DNA from: an uncultured Actinomycetes bacterium
GTDB taxonomy: Bacteria > Actinomycetota > Actinomycetes > S36-B12
Assembly (NCBI GenBank): GCA_903832025.1
Contig: CAIKZY010000033.1
Coordinates: 1-49,666 of the forward strand
DNA length: 49,666 bases
Direction of reading: 5' to 3'
A program made the position numbers and the translations under genes. The notes under the pieces were generated by a model. The model was not told the origin of the DNA and did not search any database. It saw only the letters and a program-made list of their open reading frames with translations. Positions 43,240 through 49,666 of this stretch are shown here, piece after piece. How positions within the stretch are numbered: position 1 is the first letter of the stretch; every line of letters starts with the position of its first letter.

Positions 43240-43407
43240 ATGGCCAAGTCGAATAAGCCGGGAACCCCGGCACCAGCCAGCGGACAGTACAAACCCAGCG
43301 GCGGTGGTAAGACTGAGATCACAGCGATCCAGGGCAAGCCGCTTCCACCTACCCCCAAGCCGGGACAATCGTGGAATTTGGTCGACCCGACTAAGCACAA
43401 GAAGTAG
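43240..43407 (+). CDS. Small conserved Gly/Pro/Lys-rich protein
   Basis: 55 residues, starting AKSNKPGTPAPASGQYKPSG and ending PPTPKPGQSWNLVDPTKHKK after the initial Met. Short proteins with this KPG...SGxY...GKPLPPTPxxGxxWxLVDPT pattern, loosely like YjzC, occur in many bacteria and mobile elements; no function is known to me. ATG 43240 has AGAAGGG 8 nt upstream. The ORF-track version adds 65 residues that run through the inverted repeat and is rejected. A strong terminator follows 5 nt after the stop. Expression as a monocistronic message is likely. Confidence 0.75.
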   Translation: MAKSNKPGTPAPASGQYKPSGGGKTEITAIQGKPLPPTPKPGQSWNLVDPTKHKK

Positions 43408-43411
43408 GAAG

Positions 43412-43451
43412 TGCCAGGGGTGGGATGCGGCTGCTTGTCCCACCCCTGGCA
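43412..43451 (+). terminator. Strong hairpin terminator after small protein gene
   Basis: Perfect 14-bp arms TGCCAGGGGTGGGA and TCCCACCCCTGGCA around a 12-nt loop, 5 nt after the stop codon. Confidence 0.8.
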
Positions 43452-43508
43452 TCCCTGTCTTATAGAGCAACTGTCAAGTCGTCCTGACCAGCGAATCTGT
43501 TGAAGTCC

Positions 43509-44282
43509 ATGAATCACCCACGACCTAAGCGCACAAAATGCGTGTTCTGCGGCGGAACGCGAATGAGTAAAGAGCACGTATACCCAAGATGGCTTCGTAC
43601 AAACTTTGGTGAAGTTGAGAGTGTCACGACACTAATGCAAGTAGCGGATGGCCCCATCAAGCGAGGTGCCCCTGAAGTTCCGTTTGATGCCACCGTTCAG
43701 TCCGTGTGTCAAGTTTGCAACAACGGGTGGATGTCGCGCTTAGAGCTCGATGTTCAGCCGCTGGTAACTTCGATGCTCCGCATGGTGGAACTCAAACTCG
43801 CAATTCACGAGCGGCGCTCGTTAGCGGCATGGATATTCAAGACGGTTCTCATGCTGCAGGAACAAGTTCGCGCTGAAGTACCGCTAATTCCTCAATCGCA
43901 TTACTCGCAACTTTTCATGCAACACGAGCCGCCAAGCGCCGCAAGAATATGGCTATGTTCGTTGGATGAACCGCTTTCGGCCGACCTCGTAGTTGTCCGA
44001 AGTTTCGGCCAAAGATTGATGTATTCCGGTGAGAGTTTCCGCGGAATGGAACAGGGTGTCCTGTTTTACGGCTATTCCATTTCGCTGGGTCCGCTTATGA
44101 CCTGCATACTCGGGAACACCCAAGGCTCATTTGTGCCGAATCGGGCCATGGCTCTAATCGGTGAGCCTATGGCCTCGCTGTGGCCACTCGCCGAGTCGAA
44201 GGATCTTGTGTGGCCGCCGAAATCCACTGTCAGCAAGTTGGGTGGCTTCAATGGTGTACATAGCCTGATGTTCATGCAATGA
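43509..44282 (+). CDS. HNH-like zinc protein (putative endonuclease)
   Basis: 257 residues from ATG 43509; the track's TTG 43500 is a less likely start. The N-terminus has KCVFCGGTRMSKEHVYPRWL and then VCQVCNNGWMSRLE: two CxxC pairs flanking an EHVxP, the pattern of HNH nucleases that hold a structural zinc. The remaining 190 residues show no motif I recognise. Flanked by the small protein and relaxase genes, which suggests a defence or element-maintenance role. Could also be a non-nuclease zinc protein. Confidence 0.6.
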   Translation: MNHPRPKRTKCVFCGGTRMSKEHVYPRWLRTNFGEVESVTTLMQVADGPIKRGAPEVPFDATVQSVCQVCNNGWMSRLELDVQPLVTSMLRMVELKLAIHERRSLAAWIFKTVLMLQEQVRAEVPLIPQSHYSQLFMQHEPPSAARIWLCSLDEPLSADLVVVRSFGQRLMYSGESFRGMEQGVLFYGYSISLGPLMTCILGNTQGSFVPNRAMALIGEPMASLWPLAESKDLVWPPKSTVSKLGGFNGVHSLMFMQ

Positions 44283-44559
44283 ATGGAGCAGCGCTCGTAG
44301 GGCGTGAGAGGAATCTCTGTAGTTGCGAGGTACCGAGGCCGCCGCACCGTTAACTACGCATGACTCGAATTTTGCGTCGAATACCAATCGTCCAAGAAGT
44401 AGGACTCACTCCAAGACCACCATCACATTTCACAGGCCAAGAACCCAAAACTAGAACTCAAGCCAACCCAGACGAATCAAGACCATTCAAACAAGGCACG
44501 ACCCACTCACGGACTGAAATCATCTATCCGGCTTGGAATCCGGATTCTCCGGCGTCGTC
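44283..44559. promoter_or_regulatory. Intergenic region before relaxase, candidate oriT or promoter
   Basis: 277 bp. From about 44395 to 44515 the plus strand is almost all A and C (AAGAACCCAAAACTAGAACTC and similar), a strong strand asymmetry. A perfect inverted repeat ATCCGG-8-CCGGAT (44526-44545) lies 14 nt before the relaxase start. Relaxase genes are often next to their nic site, so this is the best place to look for oriT. No gene seen. Confidence 0.4.
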
Positions 44560-47500
44560 GTGAGTACGCATGCGAAGGTCACGACGATCGCACACACTGC
44601 CGCGGGGATGGGCCAGGTTTGGTACCGGGTAACCGGGCAGGTTGGGGTGGTCAGTGTTCAGGTCGCTTACCGATCTGGGATCTCGACCGCGAGCGTTCGT
44701 CGGGTGCGGTTTGTCGGTGCGGGTGGGACCGCTGATCTGTTGGGGTTCCGGCCAGGTGAGCTCGTGATCACGGAGGCTGACCTTGCGTTGATCGAGCGGT
44801 CCTTCAGTGGTGACCATCTTTCGCATGGGGTGAAGACGCAAAGGTCGAAGCTTGCTCGGGTTCCTGCCGGGCCGATCCGTGATGTTGTCGTCGCCGCACT
44901 TGCCCGCGCGGGCATGGAGCCCGAGCAGGTCTTCACTTCGCGGGACGCGTGCAACTGGTGGCAGGCAATCGACCGGGCCGGTGAACGCAATCGGTCGGTG
45001 TCGTTCCTCTCAGCAGCCGGGGCGCTTAGGGTTTTGGCCCGGGCCGGAGCGGAGGTCGCAGCGGACGAGTTGTATGCAGTCTTGGGCGAGCACGTTCGTT
45101 CGGTTGCAGCGGGCCCGGTGGATGCGCGTCGTCGCCGAGACGCGGTCACTTCGCTGCTGTCCTCGGACGATTTCCTGGCAACCGCCTGCAACGCCGATCT
45201 GGGCGAACAGCTCTGGACGGCGGCCGGGGCCGCCGCGGGCAAGCATGACCCGGTTGGCAATGCAGGCTATGAGGTGACGTTGACGCTGCCGAAGTCGATC
45301 TCGCTGTTTGCCATTTCCGGGGACACTGCAGATGCGGAAGCGTGGTTTGACGTGATGGAAGCCGGAGCGACTCGAGCGCTGGAGGCACTCATGGCTGAAG
45401 CGGGCTTCTGCTCGACAGGTCACCGCGGCGATGGCGAAGACGTAAACATCATGCCCGCAGATGGATGGGCCGGGTTCATCGCGACGGAGATCTCCTCTCG
45501 GGCGGGAGACCCACACTTGCACGTGCACTGCACCTTGCCCAACGTCTTGGTCGGTCGCGATGGGCTGGTGCGGACAATGGCCGATGGCGGACGCGAGCTG
45601 ATCGTGAACGCTTCGCGGTTCGCCGCGTGGGGTCAGGCATTCGTGATCGACGAAGCCAAGCAGCGAGGGCTCATTGACGGAGCCTGGTTCGATCCGGTCT
45701 CGTGGCAGTGGCAGGTCGGTGGATTCAGTGACGACACCATCACGGCATTCAGTCGCGGGCGCCAAGGCGTGCTGGCAGAACTTGACGAATCCGAGGATGA
45801 GCAGGCGACCACCGCGCGGTCCAGATCGAAGCGCGATCGCGCAGCCAAGTCCCGAGTGACCGCAGCGAAAGCTAGCGAGCAGCCGTCATGGACGCAGATG
45901 TGCGCGACGATCGCCGCCCGCGCGGCAGGACTCGGCCTGGACATCGAAGCTGAGCGCGCTGGCAACGGAATGGAGTTCACACAACCTGCGCAGTGGGATG
46001 ACGCCACCTGGGTCGCATGCGTACTGCAAGTCGCATGCGAGCATGACTCAACTGCGTCCTTGGCGAAGATCCGTGCCCTGGTCGACCTGGCCGGAGCCGA
46101 ACTACCAGCAGAAGAGCGGCTGCGGATCACGCGCATGGTTCTGGATCAGGGATTCGTCCGCGGCCACGAATCACGAGACCTGGGCATGAAGACTGGCGGG
46201 CAAAGGTGGATCTCTGGCCAGGCCCTCGCGGCAGAACAGTGGCTGCTCGACACCTTCGAACAGCAGTGTGTAGTCCCGGCTCCCAAAGATTTCTCCAGTC
46301 GGACCGTCACAGGATTACGTGCGACTTCGTCCTCAAATGGGTGGCTGCTCAGCACGGAGCAGGCCCACGCCGTCTCCGCAATCGTTGACGGCCTTGCACC
46401 CATCACGCTGATCTCAGGCGTCGCTGGGTCCGGTAAGACCACGGTTCTCAAGGCCGCACGCATCGCGCTGTCGTCGACCCACTCACGGATGCTCGTTGCA
46501 TCAACGGCGACGCTGGCGGCATCCACAGCCGGACACGAATCTGGAGCCAGCTGGTCAAACTTGGCTGCCCTGCGACGCGACATTGAAGTGGGCAAGCCGC
46601 CTCGCGCACGAGTGATCGTCATCGACGAAGCGTCCATGGCCGACGTCGTCTCGGTTGCCCGCGTCGCGCGCTGGTGCATCGAGAACAACAAGCGGCTGGT
46701 GCTACAAGGCGATCCGGCCCAACTTGGTGCCGTCGCTGCGGGTGATGCGTTCAGTGTGTTGTGCCAGCGGTTCCCCGACCAGGTCGTCCACTTGACGACG
46801 AACCAGCGGCAGCGCACGGACGACGGGCAAGTCATCGCCGCCGCGCTGCATACAGGCGATATCGATGCAGCCTGGGCAAGGCTTACCGCAACTGGCTCGG
46901 TCGTTGTCGCTCGGCACCGAGAGCACAAGCTCGATCTGGTCGCTGATCTGGTCGTCGAGCAGGCTGGTGTACACGGTGCAGATTCAGTCACGTGTGATGC
47001 GGTCACCAATGCCGAAGTGGGCGAACTCAACACGCGCATCCACGACAAGTTGATTGCATCCGGTCAGATCGATCCTGCGACCGTACTCACATATCGGAAC
47101 GCCTCTGGCGATACGAAGATCGGGGCTGGGACTGCTCTGCGGGTTACAAAGCCGACACCCGGCAAGGACAGCGGCCGTCTGGTGCGTGGTGATCGAGTCA
47201 CTGTTGTGGATACCGGACACGATCGTGTCCGTCTGCGATTCGATGATGGTCGCGAGCAGTCCATGACTCCGCGGAGGCTGCTCGCGCATTTCGACTATGG
47301 CTACGCCGGAACCACCCACAAGGTGCAAGGCCAGACCAGTGCCGTACACATCGGATCACTGGACCGCAACAAGAACCGCTCCAGTCTCTACGTCACCGCC
47401 ACACGCGGACGCGATCGGACGATCCTGGTCGCCGATGCCCGCGACTGGCTAAAGCAAGCAGAGATGGCCCAAGCCCTCAACTGGAGCACGGGTCAACTAG

Positions 47501-47640
47501 ATGACGAAGTCCTCGAACGAGTTCAGGCGCATCTCACAGGCAGGACCGAGTCGATCGACTCACCTGGTCAGGCCCTCACTCCGCTGCGTATGGGGATTGT
47601 CCAGCCCATCTCTAGACCGGGGTTCGGGCTGGCTGGATGA
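44560..47640 (+). CDS. MobF-type conjugative relaxase with RecD-like helicase (TraA/TrwC family)
   Basis: 1026 residues from GTG 44560. The relaxase part contains GYEVTLTLPKSISLFAI and the metal-binding HxH in SSRAGDPHLHVHCTLPN. The helicase part contains Walker A ISGVAGSGKTTVL, DEAS-type VIVIDEASMADV, VLQGDPAQLGAVAAGD, and C-terminal GYAGTTHKVQGQTSAVH with LYVTATRGRDR. The relaxase core starts only at about residue 230, which leaves an unusually long N-terminal extension (ending in the PKSISL motif). The usual N-terminal catalytic Tyr pair is not obvious; WYRVTG near residue 22 is the best candidate. It nicks and unwinds DNA for conjugative transfer. Confidence 0.88.
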   Translation: MSTHAKVTTIAHTAAGMGQVWYRVTGQVGVVSVQVAYRSGISTASVRRVRFVGAGGTADLLGFRPGELVITEADLALIERSFSGDHLSHGVKTQRSKLARVPAGPIRDVVVAALARAGMEPEQVFTSRDACNWWQAIDRAGERNRSVSFLSAAGALRVLARAGAEVAADELYAVLGEHVRSVAAGPVDARRRRDAVTSLLSSDDFLATACNADLGEQLWTAAGAAAGKHDPVGNAGYEVTLTLPKSISLFAISGDTADAEAWFDVMEAGATRALEALMAEAGFCSTGHRGDGEDVNIMPADGWAGFIATEISSRAGDPHLHVHCTLPNVLVGRDGLVRTMADGGRELIVNASRFAAWGQAFVIDEAKQRGLIDGAWFDPVSWQWQVGGFSDDTITAFSRGRQGVLAELDESEDEQATTARSRSKRDRAAKSRVTAAKASEQPSWTQMCATIAARAAGLGLDIEAERAGNGMEFTQPAQWDDATWVACVLQVACEHDSTASLAKIRALVDLAGAELPAEERLRITRMVLDQGFVRGHESRDLGMKTGGQRWISGQALAAEQWLLDTFEQQCVVPAPKDFSSRTVTGLRATSSSNGWLLSTEQAHAVSAIVDGLAPITLISGVAGSGKTTVLKAARIALSSTHSRMLVASTATLAASTAGHESGASWSNLAALRRDIEVGKPPRARVIVIDEASMADVVSVARVARWCIENNKRLVLQGDPAQLGAVAAGDAFSVLCQRFPDQVVHLTTNQRQRTDDGQVIAAALHTGDIDAAWARLTATGSVVVARHREHKLDLVADLVVEQAGVHGADSVTCDAVTNAEVGELNTRIHDKLIASGQIDPATVLTYRNASGDTKIGAGTALRVTKPTPGKDSGRLVRGDRVTVVDTGHDRVRLRFDDGREQSMTPRRLLAHFDYGYAGTTHKVQGQTSAVHIGSLDRNKNRSSLYVTATRGRDRTILVADARDWLKQAEMAQALNWSTGQLDDEVLERVQAHLTGRTESIDSPGQALTPLRMGIVQPISRPGFGLAG

Positions 47641-47787
47641 AATCGCTGGAGTCCGACATAGCCAATGTTGCCTGCGCCTACCCGGCGTCTATGACGATTA
47701 CCTGGGCTTGATCTCTTCACCACAACGGAGCCCAAAACTGCCCACTGAGGTGATGGAAGCCGGTCTGGAAGCTTGGCGATCTGAGCG
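47641..47787. other. Short intergenic gap, nothing recognised
   Basis: 147 bp between the convergent relaxase and methyltransferase genes, with no ORF or hairpin that I can support. Confidence 0.4.
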
Positions 47788-48486
47788 CTATCCATGGAGC
47801 ATCAACATGTGGCGGGCGCCCACCTGGAATTCATAGGGGACGGCGACGACCTCGGTTGTGATGCCGCACTCGTTGTGAAGTCTGGTTCGAAGGTTTGACA
47901 GGAACTCGACTGGCTCTCCGGTTCCTTGGAGTACGAGCGGGAAGACCCGGACTTCTTCGGCTACCCGGCACAGTTCCACGAGCGCTGCGAGGTGCCATTG
48001 CTCGTCTAGCTGCGTGGCCCACGTAAACAGCAGGTGCGAGCACAACGCAAGATCGAACGCTGCATTCGCGAAGGGCAGTTCGGGAAGGGCTGCGGCGATG
48101 TATCGGTCGGGATAGGTGTGGTGGTGCTCCTGAAACGTGACCAGGGCCGCTCGGCGTATCTCGGCACGACGTTGTGGAGTTTGATACCAGTCGAAGACGA
48201 ACCGATCGGAGTTGGCATCAATCATCGAGTTGCCACTGGGTACTCCTGCTTTCGCACGATCGGCAAGGGCTTCTGGGGCGAGGGCATAGACCGGGTCCAC
48301 GGCAACGGCATCCGTACCTCGTGCATGCGCTTCGGCCACGAAACTCGAAGCACCGGCAGAGCAGTCCAGAATGCGGGCAGGGAGCGCCTGCGCGTCTAGG
48401 TCAAAGAATGCGACGTATTCCGCGAATGATCTTGAGCTCACCAGGATGTCGTCGGTCTTATTCGAATCACTTCGAGATGTATCCAT
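47788..48486 (-). CDS. Class I SAM-dependent methyltransferase-like protein
   Basis: 232 residues from ATG 48486, which follows GAAGGGA 7 nt upstream; the ORF-track start at 48528 overlaps trpS and lacks a ribosome site. Rossmann SAM motif ILDCSAGASSFVAEAHARGTDAVAVDPVYAL, and a later ALPELPFANAAFDLALCSHLL motif-IV-like segment. Target unknown. It begins 16 nt after trpS and is therefore expressed from the attenuated trpS promoter. It could protect or modify a molecule related to the Trp-analogue stress that trpS answers. Confidence 0.75.
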   Translation of the reverse strand: MDTSRSDSNKTDDILVSSRSFAEYVAFFDLDAQALPARILDCSAGASSFVAEAHARGTDAVAVDPVYALAPEALADRAKAGVPSGNSMIDANSDRFVFDWYQTPQRRAEIRRAALVTFQEHHHTYPDRYIAAALPELPFANAAFDLALCSHLLFTWATQLDEQWHLAALVELCRVAEEVRVFPLVLQGTGEPVEFLSNLRTRLHNECGITTEVVAVPYEFQVGARHMLMLHG

Positions 48487-48502
48487 TTGGAGTCCCTTCG
48501 TT

Positions 48503-49543
48503 CTAGTAGACAGTTCGCATTGCTTCACGGACTTCTGTCAGGGTGTTTTCTGCCACATGATTTGCGACTTCGTTTCCTCGCTTGAGGACTTCATGCACGA
48601 GACCTTCGTGGACTGCCAACTGTTGTCGCCGCTTCCTCAATGGGCCCAGGAATTCGTTGACGGCCATCGCAGTCACATTTTTCAGTTCGCTACTTCCGCC
48701 ATCACCGACGTCGTCGGCGACCTGCGTCGGCTCCAGTCCCAGGCATAACGCCGCCGTTGACAACAGTGCCGAAACACCGGGCCTTCTTTCGGGATCGAAC
48801 GTGATGCGCCTTTCTTGATCCGTTTGAGTCTGACGAATTACGGCAACCGTTTCATCAGCGGTCATCGACAGAGCGATGGTGTTTCCGTAGCTCTTCGACA
48901 TCTTGCGTCCATCGAGCCCCGGGACCTCTGGTGATGAAGTGATCAGTGCATCTGGGATCGGGAAGACCTCCCCGTATCGTGCGTTGAATCGTCGGGCGAT
49001 CACCCTCGTCATCTCCACGTGGGGAAGATTGTCTTTCCCAACAGGAACTAGGTTGCCCTTGCAGAACAAGATGTCAGCCGCCTGGTGGACCGGATAAGTC
49101 AGTAGCAGCCCACTCAACGCACGACCGGACGCGGCGAGTTCTGCTTTCACCGTGGGATTGCGATGCAACTCCGCTTCAGTGACCAGACTGAGGAACGGCA
49201 GCATCAACTGGTTCAGCGCCGGCACAGACGAGTGCGTGAAGATCGTCGTCTGATCCAGGTCCATGCCCGCTGCTAGATAGTCGAGGACAGCCCCATACAC
49301 ATTCTCGCGAACGTGAGCGGTGGTGTCTCGGTCCGTGATGACTTGGTAGTCCGCCAGCACGAGGAAGGTTTCGACTCCGAGCTGCTGTAGTCGCAGCCGC
49401 TCCCGGATGCTTCCGAAGTAATGCCCCAGGTGCAGCGGACCGGTCGGCCGCTCACCGGTGAGCACTCGGAAGTGTTCAGGGTGTTGGGACGCAGCTGCCG
49501 CGACTGCATCCGAACGCAGCGCGGTTGTGGCGAAGGATTCCAT
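48503..49543 (-). CDS. trpS: Tryptophanyl-tRNA synthetase, auxiliary (antibiotic-resistance-like) type
   Basis: 346 residues, class I synthetase. HIGH motif LTGERPTGPLHLGHYFGSIR and KMSKS in DGRKMSKSYGNTIALSM; VLADYQVITDRD is typical of the type found as a second, inducible TrpRS in Streptomyces. There such enzymes give resistance to indolmycin. Located in a mobile element, not with housekeeping genes, and preceded by a Trp-codon leader (49634-49666) with alternative hairpins, so expression should rise when charged tRNA-Trp falls. GGGGAG lies about 6 nt before the ATG. Charging activity firm; resistance role inferred. Confidence 0.92.
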   Translation of the reverse strand: MESFATTALRSDAVAAAASQHPEHFRVLTGERPTGPLHLGHYFGSIRERLRLQQLGVETFLVLADYQVITDRDTTAHVRENVYGAVLDYLAAGMDLDQTTIFTHSSVPALNQLMLPFLSLVTEAELHRNPTVKAELAASGRALSGLLLTYPVHQAADILFCKGNLVPVGKDNLPHVEMTRVIARRFNARYGEVFPIPDALITSSPEVPGLDGRKMSKSYGNTIALSMTADETVAVIRQTQTDQERRITFDPERRPGVSALLSTAALCLGLEPTQVADDVGDGGSSELKNVTAMAVNEFLGPLRKRRQQLAVHEGLVHEVLKRGNEVANHVAENTLTEVREAMRTVY

Positions 49544-49588
49544 TCGTGTCTCCCCATCAATTGGGAGCTACACGGAGTTCTCGAGACG

Positions 49589-49617
49589 GTTCACGAGCTG
49601 CCGTGCAGCCCGTGAAC
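49589..49617 (-). terminator. Attenuator hairpin (3:4) upstream of trpS
   Basis: On the minus strand GTTCACGGGCTGC-ACG-GCAGCTCGTGAAC, 12 of 13 pairs, 3-nt loop. No U-run. Its 5' arm (GGCTGC) can instead pair with GCAGCC at 49629-49634, which frees the 3' arm. Confidence 0.65.
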
Positions 49618-49628
49618 ATGCTTCAACC

Positions 49629-49666
49629 GGCTGCTATCGCAGCCACCACCAAGCGGAACGGTTGAA
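49629..49666 (-). promoter_or_regulatory. Hairpin 1:2 of the trp leader
   Basis: On the minus strand TTCAACCG (49666-49659) pairs with CGGTTGAA (49629-49622), and GGCTGC (49644-49639) pairs with GCAGCC (49634-49629; base 49629 is shared by the two pairing blocks) over a GATA loop. The 5' arm overlaps the Trp codons, so a ribosome stalled there would open it. Confidence 0.6.
49634..49666 (-). CDS. trp leader peptide, C-terminal part (cut by window edge)
   Basis: In-frame minus-strand codons TTC AAC CGT TCC GCT TGG TGG TGG CTG CGA TAG give ...FNRSAWWWLR-stop. Three consecutive Trp codons just before a stop and 90 nt upstream of a TrpRS gene is a hallmark of ribosome-mediated attenuation. The start codon lies outside the window. 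Confidence 0.75.
   Translation of the reverse strand, partial: FNRSAWWWLR

Noticed and set aside
49589-49666. T-box riboswitch controlling trpS
   Set aside because: No T-box AGGGUGGNACCGCG sequence seen; the three in-frame Trp codons and alternative hairpins explain the leader better.
1-49666. CRISPR array, insertion sequence or integrase
   Set aside because: I saw no regularly spaced repeats, cas genes, transposase or tyrosine/serine recombinase in any ORF.

Overview
This is a high-GC actinomycete-type chromosome segment, most likely from an environmental actinobacterium. The clues are GTG starts, strong GGAGG ribosome sites mixed with apparently leaderless genes, an F420-type (LLM) oxidoreductase, several P450/ferredoxin genes, and a secreted protein with a Trp/Cys-rich C-terminus. 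The genus cannot be fixed from sequence alone. There are two regions of different character, separated by a 45-nt 3' fragment of a tRNA-Lys(UUU) gene at 34235-34279.

Left region (1 to about 33.9 kb): a catabolic supercluster. A partial GntR regulator faces an acyl-CoA dehydrogenase. Next comes a leftward operon (glutamine-synthetase-like ligase GS1, class I amidotransferase, CaiB-type CoA transferase) divergent from an alcohol dehydrogenase and cytochrome P450 pair. A second alcohol dehydrogenase with an APC permease and an acetoacetate-decarboxylase-like gene with an LLM oxidoreductase follow. A second module holds GS2, an amidotransferase, a second P450, a MarR regulator and a PuuD-like gamma-glutamyl hydrolase. 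It is followed by a six-gene run (aldehyde dehydrogenase, class III extradiol dioxygenase, FAH-family hydrolase, [3Fe-4S] ferredoxin, ferredoxin reductase, unknown protein) and an L,D-transpeptidase. Then come a polar amino acid ABC transporter, a NuoF-like flavoprotein with a second ferredoxin, an SDR, a split transketolase and a second aldehyde dehydrogenase.

My reading is that an amine is imported, capped with glutamate by GS1 or GS2, oxidised by the P450s using the ferredoxins, and processed by alcohol and aldehyde dehydrogenases. The glutamate is then removed by the PuuD-like hydrolase or the amidotransferase-like proteins. The ring-cleavage genes suggest an aromatic skeleton. The substrate is not determinable from the sequence. 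A 14-bp palindrome (GTTCGGACCCGAAC and variants) lies in four promoter regions of this cluster, which suggests a MarR regulon.

Right region (34.28 kb to the window end): an integrated mobile element. It carries a zinc-hook ATPase resembling RloC, a complete type I restriction-modification system (hsdR-hsdS-hsdM), a cluster of DnaA boxes with two perfect matches, a small conserved protein, an HNH-like protein, a MobF-type relaxase/helicase, a methyltransferase and an auxiliary tryptophanyl-tRNA synthetase. The last gene is preceded by a leader reading ...AWWWLR-stop and by mutually exclusive hairpins, the layout of ribosome-mediated transcription attenuation. No integrase, T4SS gene or intact tRNA is visible; they may lie beyond the right edge.
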